A stretch of 8,430 nucleotides of DNA from JBMYXZ01 sp049608925. Lineage in GTDB: Bacteria > Pseudomonadota > Alphaproteobacteria > JAGOMX01. The notes below the pieces were generated by a model. It was not told where the DNA came from. It worked only from the letters and a program-made list of their open reading frames with translations, and did no database searches. Position numbers and translations under genes: made by a program. The DNA lies in contig JBMYXZ010000063.1 in NCBI GenBank assembly GCA_049608925.1, positions 1 through 8,430 of the forward strand, in the 5' to 3' direction. Positions 1 through 7,386 of this stretch are shown one piece after another; the stretch's first letter is position 1, and each line of letters starts with the position of its first letter.

Positions 1-2
1 TA

Positions 3-1760
3 AGGGAAGGCGATATCCGTAAAGTAACTAAATATGATATTGAAAAGCTACAAGTCAGGCTTCACTGTGATTTAGCTCGTTTTTCAAGTTCCAAGTTACG
101 TGTAAAAGATTATTTTTCTGATGATGGTGATACCAGTAAATTGGCAGAAGTAGATAGTCGTTTAAGAATGCTTCTTCATCCTCATATGCTTAGCTTACTA
201 AATAGTTTTTCAATGAATTACACGTCTACAAAGTCAAGCGTCCCTGCACTACCTAATGTAATCAGACATTCAGCAGGGTTGAAAATGGAAGATTTACAAT
301 CGCAAGAGCCCCCCCTTGTTAGAGCAATTAAGACAGGGAATCCCCTCTTAATCCTTCGTGCTTATATGAATGGTTTCCAAGATATCGATATGATTTATAT
401 TGAAGACGAGGGTTTGAGAGAGGCTAATGTAAAAAATAATTTAGTAATTAGTAAAATAGTTAAGCTTAAAGAAATATTTGGAGAAAAAGCAGATGATATT
501 TTAAAGGCAACGACCTGCTTAATTAATAGCAATTTTACTGAATATTATGTCTCTGAGATTCTTAAAGCTGTTGGTGAGTTGGGTGACAATGCAGGTCCTG
601 TAATGAAGGAATTAAAGGACTTAATTAAGAAAGATATGAAAGAATGGGAAATTATTCGCATTCTTAAAGCTGTTAAGGATTTGGGTACCAATGCAGGTAC
701 TGTAATTGAGACATCAAAGCTCTTAATTAAGGAAGATATGAATGATGGGGTCGGTATTGCAAATATTCTTAAAGCTGTTAAGGATTTGGGTACCAATGCA
801 GAATCTATAATTGAGACATCAAAGCTCTTAATTAAGGAAGATATGAATGATGGGGACGATATTGCAATAATTCTTAAAGCTGTTAAGGATTTGGGCGAAA
901 ATCGAGATTCAGTTATTAAAAAATTAAAGCCCTTAATAAAAGAAAACATGAGAGGGTGTGGTGTCGCTAAAATCCTCACACAAGTGAAAGCTTTAGGTAA
1001 CAATGCAGAATCAGTAATTAAGACATCAAGCCGCTTAATAAAAGAAAACATGAGTGGGTATGGTGTCGCTGAAATCCTCGAACAAGTGAAAGCTTTAGGT
1101 GCCAATGCAGATCGTGTAATTAAGGAATCAAAGCCCTTAATTAAGAAAGACATGAGTGGGCATGGTGTCGCTGAAATCCTCAAACAAGTGAAAGCTTTGG
1201 ATGACAATGCAGATCGTGTAATTAAGGAATCAAAGCCCTTAATTAAGAAAGACATGAATTGGCAAGTTATTATAAGAATTCTTAATGCTGTTCGTGGTTT
1301 GGGTCAAAATGCAGATCGTGTAATTAAGGAATCAAAGCCCTTAATTAAGAAAGATATGAATTGGATAGATATTATAAAAATTCTTAATGCTGTCAATGCT
1401 TTGGATAAAAATGCTGGGGCTGTGATTAGAAGCTTAGAGCCAAAAATAAAAAATATGAGTACTGCAAACGAAATTGTTAAGGTTTTAAAAGAGGCTAAAA
1501 AAGCGCTAGAAAACAATAAAATAATATTAAAAAGAGATTGCCCTACTCCCAATTCCACTAAACAGAGCGCATTAAAAAGGGCCAAGAAGTCTTCAGAAGG
1601 TGATAAAAATGAAGATGATTCTTATCACACCTTATCCCTGGGAGGCACAAAAAGAATACTTATGACGAATAAATCCAATGAAGAGGGTGTATTAAAAAGG
1701 GCCAAAAATAATGAAGCAAGCAATCGAAAGAATCGTGGTGATTCAAATAGCAACTTTTAA
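3..1760 (+). CDS. Alpha-helical tandem-repeat protein, 5' end outside the window (partial)
   Basis: I do not recognise this gene. The frame is open from base 3 to the TAA at 1758-1760 and has no ATG, GTG or TTG before the TTG at 141. That TTG lacks a convincing ribosome binding site, so the true start is probably upstream of the window and 585 codons are visible. In order (residues counted from 141) it shows: a mixed N-terminal region; one ankyrin-like stretch (about 57-83); a degenerate repeat (about 97-131); nine clear 34-35-residue units (132-438); a degenerate unit (439-466); and a polar, basic tail (467-539). The units look like two-helix hairpins forming an alpha-solenoid. I see no catalytic motif, signal peptide or membrane segment in the visible part. 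The likely role is binding of a protein or nucleic acid; in a host-associated bacterium it could be an effector, but that is inference. The gene is much more AT-rich than the envelope genes next to it, which suggests accessory or transferred DNA. Confidence 0.85.
   Translation, partial: REGDIRKVTKYDIEKLQVRLHCDLARFSSSKLRVKDYFSDDGDTSKLAEVDSRLRMLLHPHMLSLLNSFSMNYTSTKSSVPALPNVIRHSAGLKMEDLQSQEPPLVRAIKTGNPLLILRAYMNGFQDIDMIYIEDEGLREANVKNNLVISKIVKLKEIFGEKADDILKATTCLINSNFTEYYVSEILKAVGELGDNAGPVMKELKDLIKKDMKEWEIIRILKAVKDLGTNAGTVIETSKLLIKEDMNDGVGIANILKAVKDLGTNAESIIETSKLLIKEDMNDGDDIAIILKAVKDLGENRDSVIKKLKPLIKENMRGCGVAKILTQVKALGNNAESVIKTSSRLIKENMSGYGVAEILEQVKALGANADRVIKESKPLIKKDMSGHGVAEILKQVKALDDNADRVIKESKPLIKKDMNWQVIIRILNAVRGLGQNADRVIKESKPLIKKDMNWIDIIKILNAVNALDKNAGAVIRSLEPKIKNMSTANEIVKVLKEAKKALENNKIILKRDCPTPNSTKQSALKRAKKSSEGDKNEDDSYHTLSLGGTKRILMTNKSNEEGVLKRAKNNEASNRKNRGDSNSNF
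309..389 (+). other. Single ankyrin-like motif in the repeat protein
   Basis: Residues about 57-83 (counted from the TTG at 141) read PPLVRAIKTGN, then an ILRAYMNGF-D-ID pattern. This matches the spacing of the ankyrin core: P-L-x2-A-x2-x-G-N, a hydrophobic helix, then NG-x-x-D-I. Only one such unit is visible and the usual TPLH tetrapeptide is replaced by PPLV. It may be a lone or capping ankyrin-type hairpin before the solenoid, or a chance resemblance. Confidence 0.35.
534..1454 (+). repeat. In-frame tandem array of nine 102/105-bp coding units
   Basis: Unit starts are 534, 636, 738, 843, 948, 1050, 1152, 1254 and 1356. The units at 738 and 843 have 35 codons, the last has 33 and the others 34. 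Within a unit, conserved positions are M1, I9-L10, V13, L16, G/D17, N19, A20, V/I23-I24 and L30-I31-K32; P29 occurs in five units. Long exact DNA copies exist. A 47-bp block is identical at 1104-1150, 1206-1252 and 1308-1354 (period exactly 102). A 37-bp block is shared by 660-696 and 765-801, and a 48-bp block by 703-750 and 808-855 (period 105). A 26-bp part recurs at 870-895. This shows recent duplication or gene conversion in multiples of three, which keeps the frame open. Degenerate units flank the array, at about 429-533 and from 1455. Confidence 0.93.
1571..1705 (+). repeat. Duplicated basic LKRAK motif in the C-terminal tail
   Basis: The 15-bp sequence attaaaaagggccaa occurs exactly at 1571-1585 and 1691-1705, 120 bp (40 codons) apart and in the same reading frame. 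It encodes LKRAK in two similar contexts, SALKRAKKSSEGDK and GVLKRAKNNEASNRK. The tail around it is polar, charged and probably disordered. The KRAKK cluster resembles a monopartite nuclear localisation signal, but short basic clusters are common, so this is only a suggestion. Confidence 0.7.
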
Positions 1761-1932
1761 TTTAGGGGCTGCCCCAGATAACATATAAATAAGTTATAAA
1801 GGCATCATAAGAAAGAATTGACTAAGCTGGTATAAGAAAAAGAAATTGATAGAACGTTTGTATCTGGGACTAAACATATATAGTTTATGCCTGATTTTCC
1901 GAGTCTTGAGTATTGGTGGACTCCGGGCTATC
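1761..1932. other. Convergent intergenic region with inverted repeats
   Basis: This AT-rich stretch separates two convergent genes. It holds three potential stem-loops. GGGG-CTG-CCCC lies at 1765-1775, four bases after the repeat-protein stop. CCCAGATA at 1773-1780 pairs with TATCTGGG at 1861-1868 (80 bases between the arms). CCGAGTC at 1899-1905 pairs with GACT(C)CGG at 1919-1926, with one bulged C, just past the ABC-transporter stop. None is followed by a run of T on the strand it would terminate, so none is a textbook intrinsic terminator. Together they may still end transcription from both sides, or the middle pair may be the ends of a small decayed element. No gene is supported here. Confidence 0.45.
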
Positions 1933-3678
1933 TTATACCGCCTGCATTTCCCACAATTCTTTATATCTGCTGCCATGCTTTGCCAATAGCTGGTCGTGGG
2001 TTCCTTGCTCTTGGATTTTACCCTTGTCCAGCACGATTACCCGATCCATATCTTTCAGCGTCGACAATCTATGGGCGATGGCAATAACCGTCTTGTTATC
2101 ATCGCCTATCAATGTATGAAGGCTTTGTTGAATAAGGTTTTCCGTCTCGCTATCTAGGGCAGATGTAGCCTCGTCCAATATCAGTATGGGCGCGTCCTTT
2201 AATATAGCGCGCGCAATAGCCACACGTTGGCGCTGTCCTCCTGACAGCTTAACACCGCGCTCGCCTACATGCGTGTTGTACCCATCCGGCAACGTTTCAA
2301 CATAATCATGTATGTAAGCTTTTTTACAGGCCTCGATTACATCCTCATCAGTTGCATCCTGACGCCCAAAACGGACGTTTTCCATCAACGTGCGGTGGAA
2401 TAAGATCGTGTCTTGAGGGATCACTGCTATAGCGTCTCGCAAGGAATCTTGAGTAACATTCGCTATGTCTTGACCGTCCACCAAAATTTGTCCTTGGTCT
2501 TTTTCAAAATAGCGCAGCAGTAGGTTTATCAGTGATGATTTACCGGCTCCTGAATGACCTACCAGTCCTATTTTCTCACCGGCTTTTATATCTAAGTTCA
2601 AGCCGTCAAAGATCGGCCTGCCGTCATCATAGGAAAACTTAAGATCCTTAAATGCAATTGATGGAGATGCTATTTTGATATCTTTGGCTGTGGGTGAATC
2701 AGGCGCGCCGTGCGGCACAGATAATATCGTCAACGCACTTTTGAAGTCTCCCATAGCGCGTGCCACTGCTTGCATGCGAACCGTTGCATGCCAGACTTGC
2801 TCACCGATTGATAACGTCAGCCCAAATACCAAGGCAAAATCACCAATCGTGATATCACCGAGGCTGCGCAAATGCACCATGTATACCAACACGAATACAT
2901 AATTGATAAAATATAAGCAAGATCCTATGACATTCAGCTTGAAGTCATATTTTATGACGCGAATTTGCTTGGGCACAAAGTCATCTTCCACCTGGGTGTT
3001 CAAACTTTTCAGCTCGCGCTTACGAGCGGAAAAGGAAAACAACGCCAAGATATTGCTGATGCGGTCAGAAATCTGCCCGACAATTTTGTGCTCGCTTTCG
3101 CGCTCTTCAAACGTCAAGGCATTCAAGCGTTTAGAGAGTTTGTACATGACTGGGATATATAACAAACACCAGCCTAGTAAGAAGATGCCCAACTGTGTGT
3201 TAACAAAGGCAAGGGCCACCAAATTAACAATAATCGTTGAAAATTTCTGTGACAATCCGTGATCAATTTCTTCCCATAGCAAATCATATCCAGAGAGCAA
3301 ACCACGCACCTTGCTGGCAACAGTTCCCGTGAAGTTGTCCTGAAAGAACTTATAAGAGTGATGCTGCACGTAATCATATGACTTAGTGATAATTGATTGC
3401 CGCACAAAAGGCTCGGACCTCCAAGCACAGAATTCATTGAAGCGCCAAACTGAATCCAAAACAATTTGCGCCACCATAAAGATGGTAATAGGCACAACAA
3501 CGGATGAATAGCCAACAAAGACATCTGCTTCCATAGCATCCAGGAACAACTTAATGGCGTAATTATAGGCAAAAGGAAAGAAACTGCTGACGATAGGCGC
3601 CACCAACATCCCTCCATAATACCACCGGTACGGTTTAATATGGCGCCACATAAAGGAGGGAATCGACACCTGTGACAT
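1933..3678 (-). CDS. ABC exporter half-transporter, fused membrane and ATPase domains (MsbA/multidrug type)
   Basis: Length 581 aa, normal for a bacterial half-transporter that works as a homodimer in the inner membrane. Residues 1-310 form the membrane domain, with hydrophobic segments near 22-45, 57-77, 146-180 (two) and 246-295 (two). Residues 340-581 form the ATPase: Walker A GHSGAGKSS (374-382), Q-loop Q422, signature LSGGQRQR (478-485), Walker B ILILDEA (498-504) and switch His536 in AHRLST. All catalytic residues are present, so it should be active. The substrate cannot be read from the sequence; lipids, lipid-linked precursors and drugs are all exported by this family. The ATG lies one base after the mrcA stop (TAA-C-ATG), so translation is probably coupled to mrcA. 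That position suggests an envelope role, but this is inference. The gene ends in TAA at 1933-1935. Confidence 0.93.
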   Translation of the reverse strand: MSQVSIPSFMWRHIKPYRWYYGGMLVAPIVSSFFPFAYNYAIKLFLDAMEADVFVGYSSVVVPITIFMVAQIVLDSVWRFNEFCAWRSEPFVRQSIITKSYDYVQHHSYKFFQDNFTGTVASKVRGLLSGYDLLWEEIDHGLSQKFSTIIVNLVALAFVNTQLGIFLLGWCLLYIPVMYKLSKRLNALTFEERESEHKIVGQISDRISNILALFSFSARKRELKSLNTQVEDDFVPKQIRVIKYDFKLNVIGSCLYFINYVFVLVYMVHLRSLGDITIGDFALVFGLTLSIGEQVWHATVRMQAVARAMGDFKSALTILSVPHGAPDSPTAKDIKIASPSIAFKDLKFSYDDGRPIFDGLNLDIKAGEKIGLVGHSGAGKSSLINLLLRYFEKDQGQILVDGQDIANVTQDSLRDAIAVIPQDTILFHRTLMENVRFGRQDATDEDVIEACKKAYIHDYVETLPDGYNTHVGERGVKLSGGQRQRVAIARAILKDAPILILDEATSALDSETENLIQQSLHTLIGDDNKTVIAIAHRLSTLKDMDRVIVLDKGKIQEQGTHDQLLAKHGSRYKELWEMQAV

Positions 3679-3679
3679 G

Positions 3680-6118
3680 TTAATACATGCCGCCGGTACC
3701 AGATAGATTAGAAGCGGAATCTATCGCCGACGGATTGTTATTTTCATCAACACGAACGGCAACAGCTCTTGGGACTTCAGTCCCCACTTTAAAGGCTTCG
3801 ACAATGATTCCATTGCCATCACCTCGTGCCCTGGTACCTGTCTCACGATCTACGCGCACAAGCTTAATCCCGGGAGGAATTCGGAACGGCACCGCGGGTG
3901 TATCTTTCAGCGCAGCCGCCATGAACTCACCAAAGATTGGCGCGCAAACCTTTGCACCACCTTCTTTCTGTCGGTTGCCCAGTGTTCTTGGACCGTCATA
4001 GCCAACATAAATCGCCACTAACAATCCGTTGGGCTCATAGCCAATATACCAAGCATCAAAGAAGTCGTTTGACGTCCCGGTTTTTCCTGCCAATTGATGA
4101 GTGTCTTCATACTTGCGCACAGATCGAGACGTACCGTTAAAGGTGGCTCCGTGCAGAATGGATGTAACCTGAAAGGCTGTGGCCGGATCTGTAACCTGCT
4201 CCCGGGTGTCTACCAGCTCAGGGACTTCTTGGCCAAACCAGGATTCCTCGCGGCAACCAACACAATCTTGCGTTTGGCTTTTCAGGATTGTACGCCCTTG
4301 ACGGTCTTGCACACGGTCGACAAAGTGCGGCTTAACACGCCTGCCCCCGTTAGCAATTATGGCATACGCCGCCGCCATCTTGATCAACGTTGTCTCGCCT
4401 GCACCTAGCGTCATCGCCAACTGTCTCGGCATATTCTCGATAATGCCAAAGCGACGTGCAGTTTCCACCAAGCGCCCAATGCCCACATAATCTTTAATCA
4501 ACTTAATGGCCACGATGTTGCGAGATTTCTCTAGCCCCACGCGCAACGTGGTTGGTCCAAAAAACTTATCTTCATAATTTGTGGGCTTCCACAGACCCAA
4601 ACCATATCCCATCTCAATCGCAACAGGCGCATCAACAATTATAGTGGACGGCGAGATTCCCATCTCAAATGCCGCCAGATAATTAAATGGTTTAAACACC
4701 GATCCGGTTTGACGCATCGCCTGAGTAGCGCGATTGAATTGGCTGGTGTCAAAGCTCCAGCCGCCTGACATCGCAAGAACTCGACCCGTGTGCGCATCCA
4801 TTGCTACAATTGCACCCGAGGCTTTTGGAACCTGACATAGCTTATAAGCATTATCCCCCTCGTCAGCCGGGGTTACCATCACAACATCCCCTTCGCGCAG
4901 AACTTGCTTTGCATGGGTAATCGAAGGACCCCTGCTATCCGGTGACAAGAACTTGCGCGCCCACTTCAATTCCTTCAAAGGAATCGTTGCCTTGGTCGCA
5001 TCAATCAGCCCAATGGTTACTGCCTCTTTTTCTACCTTCAGCACAGCGGCTAACTTCCAGTCACCAAGACCTGCAGGTTTTGGCAGCTCTAGCAGTGCTT
5101 CATGCCAGTGGTCATCTTTAGCGTTTATACGTGTGACAGGTCCACGCCATCCATGCCTGCGATCATAACGCTCCAAGCCATTTTTCAAGCTTTGTTCAGC
5201 AATATTTTGCAGCCTAGGGTTCAGCGTCGTACGCACGGTAAATCCACCTTCGTAAAGAGTCTTACGGCCATAGCGCGCAAGCAAATCGCGACGCACCTCT
5301 TCTGCAAAGTAGTCGGCTCTTACCACTTCAGCAGCTTTCCGGCGGCGCACTTTTAAAGGCTTGTCCATCGCCTCGGCGCCCTCTTCAGGTGTGATGATTT
5401 CTTCCTCAACCATGCGAGAAATAACCCAATCCCGGCGCCCCTTTGAACGACCATAATTACGCGAGGGAGAATAACGACTCGGCGCCTTGGGCAGGCCTGC
5501 CAAAAACGCTGCTTCCTCAATTGTCAGCTTGTCCAACGACTTGTTGAAATAGTTCAACGCCGCTGCCGCAACGCCATAGGAATGGTGCCCGAAAAAGATT
5601 TCGTTCAAATACAGCTCGAGGATATGCTCTTTTGTAAACGCGCGTTCGATACGGAAAGACAAAATTGCTTCTTTAATTTTACGCTCAAGCGACACCTTGC
5701 TGGCAGTATCCGTCAGCAAAAAGTTGCGCGCGACCTGCTGGGTGATTGTTGAAGCACCTATGGGGCGCAAGCCCTTGCGCAGACGATCGATATTCTGAAT
5801 AGCGGATCGGAAAATACTGACAAAATCTAGGCCAAAGTGGTCATAAAAGTTCTTATCTTCCGCCGCCAGGAACGTATCAATTAACCGCTTGGGAATGGCT
5901 TCAATGGGCACGAACACACGCTTTTCATGCGCATACTCGGCAAACAGCCGGCCATCGCCTGCATACATGCGGGTCACAACAGGTGGTTCATATTCCGCAA
6001 GCTCGCGATAATCAGGAAGGCCACTGCCGTAATAATAGAATATCCCCAGCGCGACGATAATTCCTGCGAGCGCACAAAAGAACAGAACTGATAAAATTGA
6101 TGTAATAAATCGGATCAA
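3680..6118 (-). CDS. mrcA: Penicillin-binding protein 1A, bifunctional peptidoglycan glycosyltransferase/transpeptidase
   Basis: A class A penicillin-binding protein that polymerises lipid II into glycan strands and cross-links the peptides, anchored in the inner membrane and facing the periplasm. Length 812 aa, typical for alphaproteobacterial PBP1A. A single N-terminal membrane helix spans about residues 7-29. The GT51 glycosyltransferase (about 65-220) has catalytic Glu87 in AAEDKNFYDHFG, then GASTITQQVARN (121-132), RKIKEA (146-151) and LELYLNEIFFG (167-177). An OB-like insert (about 325-430) is characteristic of PBP1A. The transpeptidase has SVFK (Ser473, Lys476), SRN (532-534) and KTGTS (679-683). 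All active-site residues are intact. A CxxC pair (C619, C622) lies in a transpeptidase loop. The start is TTG at 6118; no ATG or GTG lies in frame between it and an upstream stop, and the next residues form the membrane anchor. It begins 11 nt after the amiC stop and ends 1 nt before the ABC gene. Confidence 0.97.
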   Translation of the reverse strand: MIRFITSILSVLFFCALAGIIVALGIFYYYGSGLPDYRELAEYEPPVVTRMYAGDGRLFAEYAHEKRVFVPIEAIPKRLIDTFLAAEDKNFYDHFGLDFVSIFRSAIQNIDRLRKGLRPIGASTITQQVARNFLLTDTASKVSLERKIKEAILSFRIERAFTKEHILELYLNEIFFGHHSYGVAAAALNYFNKSLDKLTIEEAAFLAGLPKAPSRYSPSRNYGRSKGRRDWVISRMVEEEIITPEEGAEAMDKPLKVRRRKAAEVVRADYFAEEVRRDLLARYGRKTLYEGGFTVRTTLNPRLQNIAEQSLKNGLERYDRRHGWRGPVTRINAKDDHWHEALLELPKPAGLGDWKLAAVLKVEKEAVTIGLIDATKATIPLKELKWARKFLSPDSRGPSITHAKQVLREGDVVMVTPADEGDNAYKLCQVPKASGAIVAMDAHTGRVLAMSGGWSFDTSQFNRATQAMRQTGSVFKPFNYLAAFEMGISPSTIIVDAPVAIEMGYGLGLWKPTNYEDKFFGPTTLRVGLEKSRNIVAIKLIKDYVGIGRLVETARRFGIIENMPRQLAMTLGAGETTLIKMAAAYAIIANGGRRVKPHFVDRVQDRQGRTILKSQTQDCVGCREESWFGQEVPELVDTREQVTDPATAFQVTSILHGATFNGTSRSVRKYEDTHQLAGKTGTSNDFFDAWYIGYEPNGLLVAIYVGYDGPRTLGNRQKEGGAKVCAPIFGEFMAAALKDTPAVPFRIPPGIKLVRVDRETGTRARGDGNGIIVEAFKVGTEVPRAVAVRVDENNNPSAIDSASNLSGTGGMY

Positions 6119-6129
6119 GGTAACCGCGC

Positions 6130-7386
6130 TTAAAACTGCTTAAAGTATTCTCCTATAGCATCTACAATACGCGATGCCAAACGTTTTTGGTACCTTTTTT
6201 CCACAAGTCTCTTGCGATCTTGTTTATTTGACAGATATCCCAGCTCGATTAGCACAGATACAACGTCAGGAGCCTTTAGCACCGCCAAGTCTGCCGAGCG
6301 ATGCGAATTTGGCACAGTTTTCTCGACTGCTGAAATAGACTTGATCAGCTGTTTGGCAAAAAGCGCCGAATGATTCATAGTCGTGCGCTGCGATAAATTC
6401 AACAGAATGCTGCTGACCTCTTCTGGCTCATCTTCAAGATCAACCCCTTTGATGATATTGGCCTTGTTTTCCTTTTTAGCCAAACGTGCGGCTTCTTTAT
6501 CCGAGGCATGATCCGATAGAGTATACACAGACATTCCCCGCATTTTGGGATCAGGATGACTGTCAGCGTGCAATGAAATAAACAGATCAGCTCGCACCTC
6601 TCGCGCCACAGCAAAGCGTTGTCGCAACTGCATAAATTCATCATGTTTACGCGTAAGGTACACATCATACTTGCCGGTCGCATCCAGCTCGCGCTTTAGC
6701 TCCAGCGCCATCAGCAGCGTCACATTTTTCTCCATCACGCCTCGTGCCCCAATAGTTCCGGGGTCTTTACCGCCATGACCAGGATCAATAACGATTACAT
6801 GCCGCGCAGGCTTTGCCACAGGGATCATGGTAATTTCAGGAATCTCTTCAATAGTTGTGCCGGCTTCTGCTGCACTATCTATGTCCTCATCATCACTTAC
6901 ATCAATAATGCGTTTTCTTGCAGGCAGGATAGCTGGGATAGGGTCTGCAGAGACAACAGATGTCTCAGCTGGCGCAGCCTGCTTGACAGCTTTTACAACA
7001 GGTTTTGGGATTTTTCTCTGGGTGCCAGCTTTTATGTCGATAACCAGCCTATGGGGCGATTGTATGGCAAAGATCTTGCCAATCTTACTAGGCTTGCTGG
7101 GCTTAATAATTAGCAATTGCCCGCCGCCTTCGGCAGGCATTATCGCGTACTTGGCTATCCGCCCGCGCCCAGATGAAGACTTCCCCCCTGCTGAAGCATT
7201 AGATATTAGGACTTGCAAGTTCCCTTTTTCGTCAGCCCCCAAAACTTTGAAACGAGGGCTTTGGTTCATATCCAAAACCAAGCGCGTTTTATCGCTGTGC
7301 ACACCCAGGCGCACATTTTTGATCTCAGCAGCGTGTGACACGGCAGACCAAAAAGTCATGGCCGCCAGTATTAAAAGTCCTCTCAT
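6130..7386 (-). CDS. amiC: Periplasmic N-acetylmuramoyl-L-alanine amidase, AmiC type (AMIN + Amidase_3)
   Basis: A zinc amidase that cuts the bond between N-acetylmuramic acid and the stem peptide, typically to split septal peptidoglycan in daughter-cell separation. Length 418 aa. Residues 1-19 are a Sec signal peptide ending SHA|AEIK. An AMIN domain, which targets the septum in this family, covers about 21-120. A Pro/acidic linker spans about 121-194. Amidase_3 covers 195-418, with Zn ligands His204 (DPGHGG), Glu219 and His273 (SLHAD) and catalytic Glu381 (IELGYLSN). Residues about 313-332 (KGVDLEDEPEEVSSILLNL region) match the place of the helix that blocks the active site in AmiB/AmiC until an EnvC- or NlpD-like activator moves it. 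The ATG at 7386 is preceded by AAAGAGGG and by an in-frame stop without another ATG, so the start is firm. It is the first gene of the unit with mrcA and the ABC exporter. Confidence 0.96.
   Translation of the reverse strand: MRGLLILAAMTFWSAVSHAAEIKNVRLGVHSDKTRLVLDMNQSPRFKVLGADEKGNLQVLISNASAGGKSSSGRGRIAKYAIMPAEGGGQLLIIKPSKPSKIGKIFAIQSPHRLVIDIKAGTQRKIPKPVVKAVKQAAPAETSVVSADPIPAILPARKRIIDVSDDEDIDSAAEAGTTIEEIPEITMIPVAKPARHVIVIDPGHGGKDPGTIGARGVMEKNVTLLMALELKRELDATGKYDVYLTRKHDEFMQLRQRFAVAREVRADLFISLHADSHPDPKMRGMSVYTLSDHASDKEAARLAKKENKANIIKGVDLEDEPEEVSSILLNLSQRTTMNHSALFAKQLIKSISAVEKTVPNSHRSADLAVLKAPDVVSVLIELGYLSNKQDRKRLVEKRYQKRLASRIVDAIGEYFKQF

Noticed and set aside
545..1255. Long antisense open frame (236 codons, minus strand) within the repeat array
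   Set aside because: It is the mirror of the repeats: every unit has the same codons, so if one antisense unit lacks stops, all do. The plus-strand frame extends further on both sides and has a coherent protein pattern.
534..1454. CRISPR array or non-coding satellite
   Set aside because: The period is 102/105 bp with no repeat-spacer alternation, and the reading frame is open throughout, so it is a coding repeat.
534..1454. True TAL-effector or TPR/PPR repeats
   Set aside because: Length fits, but the TALE core (LTP start, GGKQALE) is absent and the TPR signature residues (W4, G8, Y11, A20, P32 pattern) do not fit. Only an architectural analogy remains.
1765..1775. GGGGCTGCCCC as an intrinsic terminator
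   Set aside because: The stem is only four base pairs with a three-base loop, and there is no T-run after it on either strand.
1794..1976. Small minus-strand open frame of 60 codons in the convergent gap
   Set aside because: It overlaps the end of the ABC transporter gene in another frame, has no clear ribosome binding site and shows no recognisable protein features.
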